Of a stretch of DNA of 63,462 nt, positions 7,346 through 18,863 are shown piece by piece. The position numbers were made by a program, and so were the translations under genes. This DNA comes from Anoxybacillus thermarum (GTDB lineage Bacteria; Bacillota; Bacilli; Bacillales; Anoxybacillaceae), in assembly GCF_000836725.1 (NCBI RefSeq), contig NZ_JXTH01000008.1:1-63462 (forward strand), written 5' to 3'. Positions within the stretch are counted from its first letter, which is position 1, and every line of letters begins with the position of its first letter. The notes under the pieces were generated by a model. It saw only the letters and a program-made list of their open reading frames with translations, was not told the DNA's origin and ran no database searches.

Positions 7346-10300
7346 TCAAAAGAGTGATAATTGATTGTGATCCGGTAGCGACTGTAAGCACCCACGGCTT
7401 TCGAGATATTCTAAAATCGTTTTCGATACTTTGCCGCGTTGTTGCAAATCTTCTTTCGATAAAAACTCGCCTTCTTCACGTGCGCGTACAATACTTTGAG
7501 CCACGTTTGTTCCTAGTCCAGGAATCGCATTAAACGGCGGAATTAGCGAATTTCCATCAATAATGAACTCTGTTGCTTGTGAACGATACAAATCAATATT
7601 TTTGAACGAAAATCCTCGTTCGCACATTTCAAGAGCAATTTCAAGCACAGTCAACAAGCTTTTTTCTTTCGGGGACGCATCGAGCCCTTTTGCTTGAATT
7701 TCTTCAATTCGTTTACGAATCGCAGCAGACCCTTGAATCATCGCATCTAAATCAAAATCTTCTGCACGCACAGTAAAATACGATGCGTAATAAAGAAGCG
7801 GATGGTGAACTTTAAAGTACGCGATGCGAACAGCCATGAGCACGTAAGCAGCAGCATGCGCTTTCGGGAACATGTATTTAATTTTTTTACATGATTCAAT
7901 GTACCATTCTGGCACATCATGTTTGCGCATTTCTTCTTCAAACTCAGGCGTTAACCCTTTCCCTTTTCGAACGGACTCCATAATTTTAAATGCTAACGAC
8001 GGCTCTAACCCACGATAAATTAAATACACCATAATGTCGTCACGACATCCAATGACTTCAGATAGCGTACATGTCCCATTTTGAATAAGCTCTTGTGCAT
8101 TGCCGAGCCAAACGTCCGTTCCATGCGATAACCCGGAAATTTGTACAAGTTCTGAAAATGTTTTCGGTTTTGTTTCCTCTAACATTTGACGAACAAATCT
8201 TGTACCAAACTCTGGAATACCAAGTGTTCCGGTATTGCACATAATTTGTTCCGGCGTCACGCCAAGCGATTCTGTACTACTAAAAATTTTCATCACTTCC
8301 GGATCGTCTGTCGGTATCGTCTTCGGATCAATTCCACTTAAATCTTGCAACATCCGAATGACCGTTGGATCGTCGTGTCCGAGAATATCGAGTTTCAACA
8401 AGTTATCATGAATAGAGTGGAAGTCAAAATGCGTCGTGCGCCACTCCGCGCTCGTATCGTCGGCTGGATATTGAATCGGCGTAAAGTCATAAATATCCAT
8501 GTAATCTGGCACGACGATAATCCCACCTGGATGTTGCCCAGTCGTTCGTTTCACTCCTGTACATCCTGCAGCTAAACGATCAATTTCCACCCCGCGCACA
8601 TGAAGGTTGTGATCGTTTATATACCCTTTGACGAATCCGTATGCCGTTTTGTCAGCGACAGTACCGATCGTTCCTGCACGATATACGTTATCTTCACCGA
8701 ATAACACTTTCGTATAGTTATGCGCTTGCGGTTGATACTCACCCGAAAAGTTTAAATCGATATCTGGCACTTTATCTCCTTTAAACCCTAAAAACGTCTC
8801 GAACGGAATATCGTGACCGTCTTTATTGTATCGAACGCCACATTTCGGGCAGTTTTTATCCGGCAGGTCAAATCCTGAGCCGACCGAACCGTCATCGAAA
8901 AACTCGGAATGTTTACAGTTCGGACAAACATAATGCGGTGGAAGCGGGTTCACTTCCGTGATCTCCGTCATCGTTGCGACAAACGATGAGCCAACCGAGC
9001 CGCGTGAACCGACAAGATATCCGTCATCAAGCGATTTCTTTACAAGTTTATGAGAAATTAAATAAATGACTGCAAACCCGTGACCAATAATGCTTTTTAA
9101 TTCTTTTTCTAACCGTTTTTCAACGATGTCTGGAAGCGGGTCACCATAAATACTTTTCGCACGTTCATAGCTCATCCGACGAATTTCTTCGTCCGCTCCT
9201 TCAATTTTCGGTGTGTACAATTCATCTTTAATCGGTTTCACTTCTCCGATTAAATGAGCGATTTTTTTCGTATTTGTCACAACAATTTCTTTTGCTTTTT
9301 GTTCACCAAGAAATGAAAACGCTTCTAACATTTCGTTTGTCGTACGAAAATGAACATTTGGCAATTCGTGGCGATTTAACGAATTTCCACCAGATTGTGA
9401 ATGAATTAAGATTTTGCGATATATTTTATCTTCTCGATTGATGTAATGCACATTTCCAGTCGCAACAACCGGAATGCCGAGCCGTTCGCCAAGTTGCACA
9501 ATGTTTGTAATAATTTCTTTGAGTGCTGCTTCATCGCGTACGTATTCCATCTCAATAAGCGGCGCATATACTTCTGGCGGATGTACTTCAAGAAAGTCGT
9601 AAAATGGTGCAATCGCCTCCGCTTCTTCGACTCCTTTTTGCATCATCGCTTCAAATAACTCGCCTTTATCGCAACCTGATCCGACTAAAATGCCTTCGCG
9701 ATGTTGTTGCAATACGGAACGTGGGATGCGTGGCACGCGATAAAAATAGTTCACATGTGAAAACGATACGAGTTTAAATAAATTTTTTAAACCGACTTCA
9801 TTTTGTACAAGCAACGTTGCATGAAACGGTCGGGAACGTTGGAACGCCCCTTGTTCTTTCGATGCTTCGTTTAATTGGTCGAGATATTGAATTCCTTTTT
9901 CATCAAGTTCTTTCGCCAAATGAATAAGTAAATATCCTGTCGCCTCTGCGTCATAAATCGCGCGATGGTGCTGGGTTAATTCAATATTAAATTTTTTGCA
10001 AAGCGTATTTAAACGATGGTTTTTTAACTCTGGATATAAATAGCGAGCAAGTTCAAGTGTATCAATAACCGGATTCGTTACTTTACCTCGATTCATCTTT
10101 TTAAATCCTGCATTTAAAAAACCGATGTCAAACGTCGCATTATGAGCAACGAGCACACAATCATCGATCCAATGATAAAACTTTTCTAACACTTCTTCGA
10201 CATCTGGCGCGTCTTTTAACATGTCATCTGTAATTTTCGTCAATTCGATTGTCGTTGCGGAAAGCGGATGATGCGGATTTGCAAACGACTCAAAACGGTC

Positions 10301-11638
10301 GATAATTTCCCCGTTTTTTACTTTGACCGCTGCTAATTCAATAATTGTATCATATACAGCAGAAAGCCCTGTCGTTTCCACGTCAAATACGACAAACGTA
10401 TCGTCCATTAGCCGTCGATGAGCTTCATTATAAGCGATTGGTACCCCGTCATCGACAATATTTGCCTCTAGTCCATATAAAATTTTTACACCATATTTTT
10501 TTCCGGCACTATATGCTTCCGGAAACGATTGAACGACCGCATGATCCGTTACAGCAATTGCTTCATGCCCCCATTTTTTCGCTTGTTCGACAAGCTTTGT
10601 AATGGAAGCGACCGCATCCATTTGGCTCATTTGAGTATGAACGTGCAATTCTACCCGTTTTTCTTCCGCTGTATCTTGACGTTCATTCGGTTTCACTTCA
10701 TTCAAATCGTTCGCAATAAGCACAAGATCGCGCACGAATGTGTCATTTTGCACGCTGCCGCGCACTTTTATCCACATTCCTTTTTTTACACGCTGCATAA
10801 GTTCGGCGTCTTCTTTATCGCGTGAGAACATTTTGACAAGAATCGAATTTGTATAGTCTGTTATTTTTAACGTCAATAACGTACGTCCGCTTTTTAGTTC
10901 TTTTGCTTCAGCATCAAAAATGTATCCTTGCACAGTGACGCGACGTTCTTCCTCTACAATTTGATCGAGCGGACGAATATGTTCGTCATCTTTAATTTGA
11001 TAGCCGATCACAAGCGGACCGCTTGTTTCACTTACAGTAGGATCTTCTTGTTTCGGCATTGCTTCCATAAACGCGGCTAACGCTCGTTCTTCATCTTCTT
11101 TTTGTTTTTGCGCTAAAAATTGTTCAAACTGCTGCTCATCGTGTTTTACACTAGCTTCTAACTGCAAGTGCGGAAATCCGAAAGAAACATACGTCGCAGC
11201 GAACATTTCCGCAAATCGCTTTTTTAACGCGATCGCTTCTGCCTCATTACGCGCTTGTACAGTGACTTTCGTTCCTTTTACTTCCGGTTGCTGTTGTGTA
11301 AGTAGTGAAAAAAGCGGCGATGCTTGTTGAATCGTGTCAACAAATATTGGCCAGTACGACACAACATCTTCGGCAGTAAACGTTTGATCCTCTACTTCTA
11401 TCGTGCATTGCACATGGGCAATATGGCGAAATTGTTCGATTAGTCGTTTACGAAACTCAGCATATACGTGCGCCCGTAAGATCGTAGGAAAGCGAAAATA
11501 AAAGTGCCAACATTTCATTTGTTTATCAACAACTACTTTTTCAATTTGTCCATGCAATAAGTCATCTGCCATATGCGAAGAAAGCCGTAGTTGTTGTAAT
11601 AAAATCGAAAATCGTTCTTTTTGTTCTTCCCTCATCAT
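7346..11638 (-). CDS. polC: DNA polymerase III alpha subunit, Gram-positive PolC type
   Basis: Main replicative polymerase with built-in proofreading. The 1430-residue chain shows an OB fold (about 225-315), the first half of a PHP domain ([15 protein letters not shown], about 329-343), an inserted 3'-5' exonuclease ([10 protein letters not shown], about 416-425), the rest of PHP, then the polymerase core with [14 protein letters not shown], a Cys-rich CPNC...CPKC zinc site and [13 protein letters not shown], and finger and tandem helix-hairpin-helix regions at the end. Two ATGs lie in tandem at 11638 and 11635, with an in-frame stop three codons upstream. The Shine-Dalgarno is 26 bases away with a hairpin between (see separate entry). 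Confidence 0.97.
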   Translation of the reverse strand: MMREEQKERFSILLQQLRLSSHMADDLLHGQIEKVVVDKQMKCWHFYFRFPTILRAHVYAEFRKRLIEQFRHIAHVQCTIEVEDQTFTAEDVVSYWPIFVDTIQQASPLFSLLTQQQPEVKGTKVTVQARNEAEAIALKKRFAEMFAATYVSFGFPHLQLEASVKHDEQQFEQFLAQKQKEDEERALAAFMEAMPKQEDPTVSETSGPLVIGYQIKDDEHIRPLDQIVEEERRVTVQGYIFDAEAKELKSGRTLLTLKITDYTNSILVKMFSRDKEDAELMQRVKKGMWIKVRGSVQNDTFVRDLVLIANDLNEVKPNERQDTAEEKRVELHVHTQMSQMDAVASITKLVEQAKKWGHEAIAVTDHAVVQSFPEAYSAGKKYGVKILYGLEANIVDDGVPIAYNEAHRRLMDDTFVVFDVETTGLSAVYDTIIELAAVKVKNGEIIDRFESFANPHHPLSATTIELTKITDDMLKDAPDVEEVLEKFYHWIDDCVLVAHNATFDIGFLNAGFKKMNRGKVTNPVIDTLELARYLYPELKNHRLNTLCKKFNIELTQHHRAIYDAEATGYLLIHLAKELDEKGIQYLDQLNEASKEQGAFQRSRPFHATLLVQNEVGLKNLFKLVSFSHVNYFYRVPRIPRSVLQQHREGILVGSGCDKGELFEAMMQKGVEEAEAIAPFYDFLEVHPPEVYAPLIEMEYVRDEAALKEIITNIVQLGERLGIPVVATGNVHYINREDKIYRKILIHSQSGGNSLNRHELPNVHFRTTNEMLEAFSFLGEQKAKEIVVTNTKKIAHLIGEVKPIKDELYTPKIEGADEEIRRMSYERAKSIYGDPLPDIVEKRLEKELKSIIGHGFAVIYLISHKLVKKSLDDGYLVGSRGSVGSSFVATMTEITEVNPLPPHYVCPNCKHSEFFDDGSVGSGFDLPDKNCPKCGVRYNKDGHDIPFETFLGFKGDKVPDIDLNFSGEYQPQAHNYTKVLFGEDNVYRAGTIGTVADKTAYGFVKGYINDHNLHVRGVEIDRLAAGCTGVKRTTGQHPGGIIVVPDYMDIYDFTPIQYPADDTSAEWRTTHFDFHSIHDNLLKLDILGHDDPTVIRMLQDLSGIDPKTIPTDDPEVMKIFSSTESLGVTPEQIMCNTGTLGIPEFGTRFVRQMLEETKPKTFSELVQISGLSHGTDVWLGNAQELIQNGTCTLSEVIGCRDDIMVYLIYRGLEPSLAFKIMESVRKGKGLTPEFEEEMRKHDVPEWYIESCKKIKYMFPKAHAAAYVLMAVRIAYFKVHHPLLYYASYFTVRAEDFDLDAMIQGSAAIRKRIEEIQAKGLDASPKEKSLLTVLEIALEMCERGFSFKNIDLYRSQATEFIIDGNSLIPPFNAIPGLGTNVAQSIVRAREEGEFLSKEDLQQRGKVSKTILEYLESRGCLQSLPDHNQLSLF

Positions 11639-11671
11639 TGTTCGTTACAAAAAATGTAACGGTACACCTCC
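11639..11671 (-). promoter_or_regulatory. polC ribosome-binding site with a hairpin in the spacer
   Basis: GGAGGTG (11671-11665), a full match to the anti-Shine-Dalgarno, is 26 bases from the polC ATG. The gap contains a perfect hairpin: CGTTACA (11661-11655), loop TTTTT, TGTAACG (11649-11643). With the stem folded, only TAC and AACA remain, a spacing of seven. An in-frame TAA three codons before the ATG rules out an earlier start. The looped-out spacer is an inference from this geometry. Confidence 0.6.
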
Positions 11672-11713
11672 CTCTCTTTTTTATACATCGTTTGGGAGCG
11701 ATAGACGACAGAA

Positions 11714-11733
11714 AGAGGGGGGGATCCCCCTCT
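11714..11733 (-). terminator. Hairpin after proS, possible weak terminator
   Basis: AGAGGGGG (11714-11721) pairs with CCCCCTCT (11726-11733) just behind the proS stop codon. On the minus strand TTCTGTCGTC follows, which is only moderately T-rich, so some read-through into polC is likely. Confidence 0.5.
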
Positions 11734-11737
11734 CCGC

Positions 11738-13432
11738 CTATAAGTAACGGCGCAACGTTTCAACTAATTGCGACACGTGTACTTCTTCTGTTTCACCTGT
11801 TTTTCGTACTTTTACTTCAACAATTCCTTCATTTGCACGCTTTCCGACTGTTACACGCACAGGTAACCCAATTAAATCGCTGTCAGCAAATTTGACTCCT
11901 GGACGCTCGGCACGATCGTCATATAACACTTCGAACCCTTCTTGTTGCAAACGTACATACCATTCATCGGCAAGCTCTCGTTGCTCGTCCACTTTTGGAT
12001 TTACAGAAATTAAGTGAATGTGGAAAGGAGCAACCGCAGTTGGCCATATGAGTCCATGCTCATCGTTATATTGCTCAGCAATTGCCGCAAGCGTACGCGA
12101 TACACCGATACCATAACACCCCATAATCATCGGCTGCGTACGTCCGTTTTCATCTAAATACGTCGCATTCATCGCTTCGCTATAACGCGTTCCGAGTTTA
12201 AATACGTGTCCAACTTCAATTCCGCGCGCAAAACGAATCGTCCCTTTTCCATCTGGTGACGGATCTCCTTCTTGAATGAAACGAACATCTGCATATTGCG
12301 CAGAAAAATCACGATCTGGATTGACCCCTTTATAATGGTAGTGCGCTTCATTCGCTCCACACACACCGTTGACAACCGCTTTTACCGCATGGTCAGCTAA
12401 AACGAGGACACCATCACGAACACCAATCGGGCCAAGTGAACCAATTTCACAGTTCATCACTTGCTTCGTTTCTTCTGGCGTTGCCAATTCTACAACAGTT
12501 GCTTCTAGTATATTTTTTACTTTTACATCATTCACTTCATGATCACCGCGCACAAGAACGAGGACATAGCGATCGTCTACTTTAAATAGTAACGACTTGA
12601 TGCATTTTTCTTTTGGTACTTGAAGAAATTGGCTTACTTCTTCAATGGAACGTTGTTCTGGTGTATGCACTTTCTCAAGCGGTGCATGCGGTTCATCACT
12701 ACGCTCATAATTCGTAATCACCGGCGCCATTTCAATGTTCGCTGCATAATCAGACGAATCTGAATATGCAATCGTGTCTTCACCAACATCGGATAAAACC
12801 ATAAATTCATGCGTATCTTTGCCACCCATTGCGCCAGAATCCGCAATGACAGCACGGAAATTTAATCCGCAACGTCGGAACACGTTCGCATATGCTTCGT
12901 ACATTTTATTGTACACTTCGTCTAAACTTTCTTGTGAAGCGTGAAATGAATACGCGTCTTTCATAATAAATTCGCGACCGCGAAGCAAACCGAAGCGCGG
13001 ACGTTTTTCATCGCGAAACTTCGTTTGAATTTGATAAAGCGTAAGCGGTAACCGTTTATACGATTTCACTTCATCACGAACGAGCGCCGTAATGACTTCT
13101 TCATGTGTCGCACCGAGCGCAAAGTCGCGATCGTGACGATCTTTTAAACGCATTAATTCTGGTCCGTATGAATACCAACGGCCTGATTCTTGCCATAATT
13201 CCGCTTGTTGAAGCGCTGGCATCAACAGTTCAATAGCACCAGCACGCTCCATTTCTTCGCGAATGATCGCTTCAATTTTTTGCAGCACGCGCTTACCAAG
13301 TGGCAAAAAGCTATACACGCCGCTTGCATTTTGGCGAATAAAGCCGGCGCGAAGCAGCAGTTGATGGCTTTTAATTTCCGCATCTGCCGGTACTTCACGT
13401 AATGTAGGAATAAACGACATACTTTGCTTCAT
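11738..13432 (-). CDS. proS: Prolyl-tRNA synthetase, bacterial type with editing domain
   Basis: Charges tRNA-Pro. The 564 residues match the prokaryote-type enzyme: class II motif 1 ([20 protein letters not shown]), motif 2 ([19 protein letters not shown], about 140-158), the inserted INS editing domain (about 225-405, which clears Ala-tRNA-Pro), motif 3 ([14 protein letters not shown]), and the C-terminal anticodon-binding domain. GAGGTG eight bases before the ATG supports the start. No T-box leader is seen: rseP ends 27 bases upstream, so it is probably expressed from the uppS-cdsA-dxr-rseP operon. Confidence 0.96.
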   Translation of the reverse strand: MKQSMSFIPTLREVPADAEIKSHQLLLRAGFIRQNASGVYSFLPLGKRVLQKIEAIIREEMERAGAIELLMPALQQAELWQESGRWYSYGPELMRLKDRHDRDFALGATHEEVITALVRDEVKSYKRLPLTLYQIQTKFRDEKRPRFGLLRGREFIMKDAYSFHASQESLDEVYNKMYEAYANVFRRCGLNFRAVIADSGAMGGKDTHEFMVLSDVGEDTIAYSDSSDYAANIEMAPVITNYERSDEPHAPLEKVHTPEQRSIEEVSQFLQVPKEKCIKSLLFKVDDRYVLVLVRGDHEVNDVKVKNILEATVVELATPEETKQVMNCEIGSLGPIGVRDGVLVLADHAVKAVVNGVCGANEAHYHYKGVNPDRDFSAQYADVRFIQEGDPSPDGKGTIRFARGIEVGHVFKLGTRYSEAMNATYLDENGRTQPMIMGCYGIGVSRTLAAIAEQYNDEHGLIWPTAVAPFHIHLISVNPKVDEQRELADEWYVRLQQEGFEVLYDDRAERPGVKFADSDLIGLPVRVTVGKRANEGIVEVKVRKTGETEEVHVSQLVETLRRYL

Positions 13433-13459
13433 TTTTTTAGCACCTCTTACTCCATTTAA

Positions 13460-14716
13460 TTATAAGAAAAATTTTTGAATGTCATTCCATGTAACAACAA
13501 GCATAAGCAACATAAGAAGGGCAAAACCGATAAAGTGTACAATACCTTCTTTTTGACGATCAATCGGTTTTCCACGCAACGCTTCAATCGCAAAAAACGT
13601 TAACCGTCCTCCGTCAAGCGCCGGAAGTGGAAGCAAGTTAATAATGCCTAAGTTAATGCTTAAAATCGCTCCCCATTTCATTAAGTAATACACGCCGGAT
13701 TGAGCGACTTTATGAGTCGAAACAGCAATGCCAACAGGTCCGGACAACATATCAAAAGAAAATTTCCCCGTCAATAAATGACCTAATCCAACGATGATTT
13801 CTTTTGTCCAATAATACGTCTCGAACGCTCCTTGTTTGATCGCTCCGACAAACGACTTTTCCATCGGTCCATACACACCGATCAAACCGATCGTCTCGCC
13901 TTCGATTGTTTTCTTTTCTGGTGCGACGGTGAGATCAATCATTTGACCGTTGCGATTGACTTGAAATTGAAGCGGTTTTTCCGGGCTTTTTCGAATGATT
14001 GTCACAACATCTGTCCAAGAAGACATCGGCTGTCCATCAATGGAAATGACGATATCCCCTTGTTGTAGCCCAGCTTGACGTGCAGCACCATCCTCTGTCA
14101 ATTCACCAATCACTGGTTTATCAACCGGATAACCTTGCAGCAGTCCGATAAGAATGAAAATGACAAGCGCTAAAATAAAATTCATCATCGGACCAGCAAA
14201 AATGGCCATCGCGCGCTGTCCGAGCGTTTTGGAACCAAATTGACGATCGTAAGGCGCAATTTGCACTTCCTCTCGATCGATGACGATATAAGCACGATCG
14301 CTTAATTCAAAGCGTTGTAAACGCTCATCATCGCCTTCATATCCTTCAATATATAACTCATGTTCAAAATCAGCGCGTTCTACTTCAATGATTTTCGCAT
14401 CGGGATATTCGTCTTTGTGATTGACGATCACTTTTTTCACTTTCCCGTCTTCATGAAACAATAAGCCGACAACTTGACCGCGCTTCACGTCAATCATTTC
14501 TGGATCTTCACCGGCCATGCGCACAAAACCGCCGAGCGGGAGCAAACGAATCGTATATGTCGTTTCTCCCTTTTTCATCGAAAATACTTTCGGACCGAAT
14601 CCAATCGCAAATTCGCGACATAAAATGCCTGCTCGTTTCGCGAAAATGAAGTGCCCTAATTCATGAAAAAACACAAGCGCACCAAAAATGACAATAAAAG
14701 CGATAACTGTTTCCAA
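13460..14716 (-). CDS. rseP: Site-2 intramembrane zinc metalloprotease (RseP/RasP)
   Basis: Cleaves trimmed anti-sigma factors and signal peptides inside the membrane; in B. subtilis RasP acts on RsiW and FtsL. The first membrane helix ends in the zinc motif HELGH, a PDZ domain lies in the middle (LQQGDIVISIDGQPMSSW), and the second active-site helix has NLLPLPALDGGR. About 418 residues, four membrane segments. The frame also has a GTG at 14728, but that overlaps the AAAGGTGG ribosome site; the TTG at 14716, eight bases after it, fits better. It follows dxr by 15 bases. Confidence 0.93.
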   Translation of the reverse strand: METVIAFIVIFGALVFFHELGHFIFAKRAGILCREFAIGFGPKVFSMKKGETTYTIRLLPLGGFVRMAGEDPEMIDVKRGQVVGLLFHEDGKVKKVIVNHKDEYPDAKIIEVERADFEHELYIEGYEGDDERLQRFELSDRAYIVIDREEVQIAPYDRQFGSKTLGQRAMAIFAGPMMNFILALVIFILIGLLQGYPVDKPVIGELTEDGAARQAGLQQGDIVISIDGQPMSSWTDVVTIIRKSPEKPLQFQVNRNGQMIDLTVAPEKKTIEGETIGLIGVYGPMEKSFVGAIKQGAFETYYWTKEIIVGLGHLLTGKFSFDMLSGPVGIAVSTHKVAQSGVYYLMKWGAILSINLGIINLLPLPALDGGRLTFFAIEALRGKPIDRQKEGIVHFIGFALLMLLMLVVTWNDIQKFFL

Positions 14717-14731
14717 CGTTTCAACCACCTT

Positions 14732-15877
14732 TTACATGTGTAGTGATTTTACATATTGTCTCGTTTCACGATCGACTTCGCGAATCGTCTCAAGATCTGG
14801 ATGAGCAATCGGCACGTGCCGCTCCATCGCTTGTTCAATGCATTGTTCAATCGCTAAAAACGATATTCGTCCGGCTAAAAAGGCTGCCACTGCTTCTTCA
14901 TTTGCTGCATTTAATACGGTCGGCATCGTTCCACCTATTTTTCCTGCCTCATAAGCAAATTGTAAACAACGGAACCGGTTCATGTCCACTTTTTGAAAAT
15001 GCAACGTGGCTACTTGTGCTAAGTTCAGTCGTTCGATATGTAGCGGAAAACGATCAGGATACGTTAGCGCATATTGAATCGGTACGCGCATATCTGGCGT
15101 TCCAAGCTGAGCAATGACACTTCCGTCATGAAATTGCACCATGGAATGAATGATGCTTTCTTTATGTAGAAGAACGTCAATTTGTTCGTACGGTAGGTGG
15201 AACAACCAATGTGCTTCAATGACTTCAAGCCCTTTATTCATCATCGTTGCAGAGTCGATCGTAATTTTTGCTCCCATCGACCAATTCGGATGTTTTAGCG
15301 CTTCTTCGACCGTGACATGTTCTAGCTGCTCGCGCGTGCGATCGCGAAAACTGCCGCCTGATGCCGTCAAAATAATACATTCGATATTTTTTTGTTGTTC
15401 TCCTTGTAAACATTGGAAAATAGCGGAATGTTCACTGTCCACAGGCAAAATCGACACACCGTAATCGATCGCGTGCTTCATGACGAGATGGCCTGCGGTA
15501 ACTAACGTTTCTTTATTAGCTAGCGCAATTGTTTTTTTCGCCTCAATCGCTTTTAACGTAGGCACTAGTCCAACGCTTCCTACTACCGCATTGACGACAA
15601 TGTCAGCTTCTTGAACTGTCGCCACTTCAATGAGCCCATCTTCACCTGAAACGATGCGCACTCGCCCAATATATTCCCTCTGCAACATGTCGGCATCTTC
15701 TTTTTGGGCAACACATACAACTTTTGGTGAAAATTGTTCAATGATGATTCTTGCCTGCTCTATATTTCGTCCAGCTGAAAAAGCAACGAGACGAAACGCA
15801 TCGCCATGAGCACGAATGACGTCTAACGTTTGCATTCCAATCGAGCCCGTCGCTCCTAATAAACTAATTGCTCGCAA
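14732..15877 (-). CDS. dxr: 1-deoxy-D-xylulose-5-phosphate reductoisomerase
   Basis: First committed step of the MEP route to isoprenoids: rearranges and reduces DXP to MEP with NADPH. The N-terminus has the nucleotide-binding [11 protein letters not shown], then the conserved [24 protein letters not shown] and the catalytic-loop region [11 protein letters not shown], with [24 protein letters not shown] following. The frame opens well upstream inside cdsA, but AAGGAG with an eight-base gap points to TTG at 15877, giving 381 residues. It supplies isoprenoid units for the UppS product made two genes upstream. Confidence 0.95.
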   Translation of the reverse strand: MRAISLLGATGSIGMQTLDVIRAHGDAFRLVAFSAGRNIEQARIIIEQFSPKVVCVAQKEDADMLQREYIGRVRIVSGEDGLIEVATVQEADIVVNAVVGSVGLVPTLKAIEAKKTIALANKETLVTAGHLVMKHAIDYGVSILPVDSEHSAIFQCLQGEQQKNIECIILTASGGSFRDRTREQLEHVTVEEALKHPNWSMGAKITIDSATMMNKGLEVIEAHWLFHLPYEQIDVLLHKESIIHSMVQFHDGSVIAQLGTPDMRVPIQYALTYPDRFPLHIERLNLAQVATLHFQKVDMNRFRCLQFAYEAGKIGGTMPTVLNAANEEAVAAFLAGRISFLAIEQCIEQAMERHVPIAHPDLETIREVDRETRQYVKSLHM

Positions 15878-15893
15878 GCTGTCCACTCCTTTT

Positions 15894-16661
15894 TTAAACA
15901 ATGAGGTAAAACAAGTGTAAAATTGGTAAAATAAACAACAAACTATCAAAGCGATCTAAAATGCCGCCATGTCCCGGCAAAATAGCACCTGAATCTTTTA
16001 CTCCATAATGCCGTTTGAACGCGGATTCCACTAAGTCACCGAGCTGGCCGAAAACAGATAAAATGACTGTCGCAATAAGTAACATTGGAAAAGATGGAGC
16101 AAACGGTAATAACCACTCATAAACACTGACAACAAAAAGTGCACATAAAATGCCTCCAATAGCACCTTCAACTGTTTTGTTCGGGCTAATGTGCTCCCAC
16201 AGTTTTCGTTTTCCAAGCGCTCGACCAATAAAGTACGCTCCGCTATCCGTTGCCCAAATTAAAAAGAGCGCATAAAAAATATACGACAACCCTGCTTCAC
16301 GCACGTGAAAAAACGAATAAAACCCAACGCCTACATATAGCAAAGAAGCAATCATAAACCCAACATCGTCAAACGTAAACGCGTTTTTGGATATGACCGT
16401 ATAAATGAGCAACAAAAAGAGTCCGATGATGAGGATCCATATGTTTATCATATGTTCATACGGATATAAAAAGAGCCATAATACAAGAAAACTAACGATG
16501 CTTGGAAACGAAAAAAGCGACATTTTTTTCATGCGAGTAAGTTCAAATAAACCAATCGTAGCGAGTATATACGTTAAGACTAAAAATGGCCATCCGCCAT
16601 ATATGACGATCGGTAAAAAGACTGAAGCTGCAATAATTGCTGTCACAATTCTTTGTTTCAT
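15894..16661 (-). CDS. cdsA: Phosphatidate cytidylyltransferase (CDP-diglyceride synthase)
   Basis: Makes CDP-diacylglycerol, the common precursor of phosphatidylglycerol and phosphatidylethanolamine, in the membrane. The 255 residues contain about seven hydrophobic segments and the C-terminal CdsA signature [22 protein letters not shown]. Starts with ATG at 16661, six bases after uppS; the GGAGG ribosome site inside the uppS end is rather far, 13 bases. Neighbours uppS, dxr and rseP form a membrane-lipid and isoprenoid cluster conserved in bacteria. Confidence 0.95.
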   Translation of the reverse strand: MKQRIVTAIIAASVFLPIVIYGGWPFLVLTYILATIGLFELTRMKKMSLFSFPSIVSFLVLWLFLYPYEHMINIWILIIGLFLLLIYTVISKNAFTFDDVGFMIASLLYVGVGFYSFFHVREAGLSYIFYALFLIWATDSGAYFIGRALGKRKLWEHISPNKTVEGAIGGILCALFVVSVYEWLLPFAPSFPMLLIATVILSVFGQLGDLVESAFKRHYGVKDSGAILPGHGGILDRFDSLLFILPILHLFYLIV

Positions 16662-16667
16662 ATGAAA

Positions 16668-17432
16668 TTATACGCCTCCAAATCGGCGGCTACGTTGCTG
16701 AAATTCATGTACCGCCTGTAAAAAGTGTTGTTCTGTGAAGTCTGGCCATAATACATCTGTAAACCAAAACTCTGTATACGCTAACTGCCAAAGCATAAAG
16801 TTACTTAAACGAATTTCCCCGCTTGTGCGAATAAGCAAATCAGGATCAGGCAAATCGTTTGTCATTAAATAAGAATGAAACAACTGTTCATCGACATCGC
16901 TTGCTTGAATCGCTCCGTTTTGTACATCGTCAACAAGTTTTTGAACGGCATGTACAATTTCTGCACGACTTCCGTAGTTTAAGGCAAAGTTTAAAATTAA
17001 ACCGGTATTTTGTTTCGTCTGTTCGATCGCCTGATCGACTGCACGCAACGTATGTAAAGGTAGTTGGTCTTTATGTCCCATGACGCGCACTTGTACGTTT
17101 TCTGCAATTAACTCGGGCAAAAATGTCGTTAAAAACTGTTCAGGAAGCTGCATTAAATAATCGACTTCTGTTTTCGGTCGTTTCCAATTTTCTGTTGAAA
17201 ATGCATATAACGTTAACACTTCCACACCTATTTCGTTGGCAAAGCGCGTAATTTTTCGCACCGTTTGCATACCTTCGTAATGTCCAGCCATCCGTGGCAA
17301 TGCACGTTTTTTCGCCCATCGTCCGTTTCCGTCCATAATGATCGCCACATGCGCAGGAATCGGTCCTTGTAAAACGGTTTCTTTTGAATACACTTCTTCT
17401 TTGTTTTTCCATCTTTTCATCTTTTCAAACAT
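16668..17432 (-). CDS. uppS: Undecaprenyl diphosphate synthase (cis-prenyltransferase)
   Basis: Extends farnesyl diphosphate with eight isopentenyl units to C55-PP, the lipid carrier for cell-wall and teichoic acid synthesis. The conserved block VAIIMDGNGRWAKKR holds the catalytic aspartate (about residue 34); GHYEGMQTVRKI, LYAFSTENWKRP and LLIRTSGEIRLSNF mark the substrate site. Length 254 residues. A terminator behind frr and an extended -10 element (17490-17498) precede it, so it probably starts a new transcript with cdsA, dxr, rseP and proS. Confidence 0.96.
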   Translation of the reverse strand: MFEKMKRWKNKEEVYSKETVLQGPIPAHVAIIMDGNGRWAKKRALPRMAGHYEGMQTVRKITRFANEIGVEVLTLYAFSTENWKRPKTEVDYLMQLPEQFLTTFLPELIAENVQVRVMGHKDQLPLHTLRAVDQAIEQTKQNTGLILNFALNYGSRAEIVHAVQKLVDDVQNGAIQASDVDEQLFHSYLMTNDLPDPDLLIRTSGEIRLSNFMLWQLAYTEFWFTDVLWPDFTEQHFLQAVHEFQQRSRRFGGV

Positions 17433-17489
17433 AAGCGCATGTCCTCCAGCTTTGATCGATCGTAATTAGGCTGTGCGCCCTATTTCGTA

Positions 17490-17498
17490 ATTATAACA
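17490..17498 (-). promoter_or_regulatory. Extended -10 promoter element before uppS
   Basis: Minus-strand TGTTATAAT is a perfect extended -10 element (TGnTATAAT) starting in the T-run of the frr terminator, about 60 bases before uppS. No good -35 hexamer is visible at 16-18 bases, which extended -10 promoters can tolerate. Confidence 0.5.
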
Positions 17499-17523
17499 AA
17501 AAACCCTCTATAAACATAGAGGG
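17496..17523 (-). terminator. Terminator behind frr
   Basis: CCCTCTAT (17504-17511) pairs with ATAGAGGG (17516-17523) around a four-base loop, followed on the minus strand by TTTTTTG. It lies right behind the frr stop codon. Confidence 0.85.
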
Positions 17524-17525
17524 AC

Positions 17526-18077
17526 TTATACTTCCATCACTTCTTTCTCTTTTTCTTTCGTAATCGCATCGATTTTTGCGATATGATCGTCTGTTAGTTT
17601 CTGAATATCTTCTGTATAGCCGCGCAATTCATCTTCAGTAATTTCACCGTTTTTCTCTAGCTTTTTCAACTCGTCGTTTGCGTCGCGACGAATGTTGCGC
17701 ACAGCGACTTTTGCTTCTTCAGCATATTTTTTCACAAGCTTAACGAGTTCACGGCGGCGCTCTTCAGTAAGCGGTGGAATCGCAATGCGAATGACTGAAC
17801 CGTCATTTGAAGGTGTTAAACCTAAATCTGATGCTAAAATCGCCTTTTCGATTTCTTTCAATACAGATTTGTCATACGGTTGAATGACAAGCAGGCGCGC
17901 TTCTGGCACTTGAATGCCGGCTAATTGAATAATTGGCGTTGGCATGCCGTAGTAATCGACTGTAATTTTTTCTAATAATGCAGGATTCGCACGACCTGCA
18001 CGAATTGTTGCAAGTTCACGTGAAAAAGCTTGAACTGCTTTATCCATCTTTTCTTTTGCGTTCGTTAATACTTGCAT
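17526..18077 (-). CDS. frr: Ribosome recycling factor
   Basis: Splits the post-termination ribosome together with EF-G so that subunits are reused. The 183-residue protein has the long-helix domain ([35 protein letters not shown] near the start, [25 protein letters not shown] later) and the typical end with [23 protein letters not shown]. It begins one base after the pyrH stop, so the two are co-transcribed, as in most bacteria. A clear terminator follows. Confidence 0.97.
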   Translation of the reverse strand: MQVLTNAKEKMDKAVQAFSRELATIRAGRANPALLEKITVDYYGMPTPIIQLAGIQVPEARLLVIQPYDKSVLKEIEKAILASDLGLTPSNDGSVIRIAIPPLTEERRRELVKLVKKYAEEAKVAVRNIRRDANDELKKLEKNGEITEDELRGYTEDIQKLTDDHIAKIDAITKEKEKEVMEV

Positions 18078-18078
18078 A

Positions 18079-18801
18079 TTATTTCCCCCTTACAATTGTT
18101 CCGATATTTTCACCTAACACAGCACGTTTAATATTTCCTTCTTCCATAATGGAGAAAACAATGAGTGGAATATCGTTATCCATACATAGCGATGAAGCAG
18201 TCGAGTCCATGACGCCTAATCCTTGTTTAATGACATCTAAATAAGATAGTTCATCATATTTGACTGCATTTTTGTCCACTTTTGGATCGGCGCTATATAC
18301 ACCGTCTACGTTGTTTTTCGCCATTAAAATGACGTCCGCTTCAATTTCTGCAGCACGAAGCGCGGCTGTCGTATCTGTTGAAAAGTACGGGTTTCCTGTT
18401 CCTGCTGCAAAAATGACGACACGTTTTTTCTCTAAGTGACGAATCGCTCTTCTTCGAATGTACGGCTCGGCTACTTGGCGCATTTCAATCGACGTTTGCA
18501 CACGCGTTTGTACACCGAGCTGCTCTAAGCTATCTTGCAGCGCGAGCGAGTTCATCACCGTTGCTAACATTCCCATGTAATCAGCTGTGGCGCGGTCCAT
18601 CCCCATTTCGCTACCAATTTTTCCACGCCAAATGTTTCCGCCCCCAACGACGACGGCAACTTCGACTCCTAGTTCTGCCACTTCTTTTACTTGTTGAGCG
18701 ATCGATTTAATGACAGACGGATTAATTCCAAATCCTTGCTCTCCCGCTAGCGCTTCACCGCTTAGTTTTAAAACGACACGTTTATACTTTGGACTTTCCA
18801 T
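18079..18801 (-). CDS. pyrH: UMP kinase
   Basis: Phosphorylates UMP to UDP in pyrimidine nucleotide synthesis; a hexameric enzyme of the amino-acid-kinase fold, usually activated by GTP and inhibited by UTP. Visible are [18 protein letters not shown] at the N-terminus, [11 protein letters not shown], and the acceptor region [40 protein letters not shown]. At 240 residues it is standard. It follows tsf behind a strong palindromic terminator with no obvious promoter of its own, so expression probably depends on read-through. Confidence 0.97.
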   Translation of the reverse strand: MESPKYKRVVLKLSGEALAGEQGFGINPSVIKSIAQQVKEVAELGVEVAVVVGGGNIWRGKIGSEMGMDRATADYMGMLATVMNSLALQDSLEQLGVQTRVQTSIEMRQVAEPYIRRRAIRHLEKKRVVIFAAGTGNPYFSTDTTAALRAAEIEADVILMAKNNVDGVYSADPKVDKNAVKYDELSYLDVIKQGLGVMDSTASSLCMDNDIPLIVFSIMEEGNIKRAVLGENIGTIVRGK

Positions 18802-18826
18802 TGTAAACCTCCATACCGTTCTTTAA

Positions 18827-18856
18827 AAATAGGGAACACATATGTGTTCCCTATTT
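18827..18856 (-). terminator. Terminator between tsf and pyrH
   Basis: A perfect palindrome: AAATAGGGAACAC (18827-18839) pairs with GTGTTCCCTATTT (18844-18856). The minus-strand 3' side continues TT then AAAG, giving a short U-run. It lies seven bases behind the tsf stop. Confidence 0.8.
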
Positions 18857-18863
18857 GTCTTCA

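Noticed and set aside
6726-7391. Long form of RimP starting inside polC
   Set aside because: The upstream codons cover the promoter and leader hairpins; the short form has the family start and a clear Shine-Dalgarno.
13433-13459. T-box riboswitch before proS
   Set aside because: Only 27 bases separate rseP and proS, far too short for a T-box.
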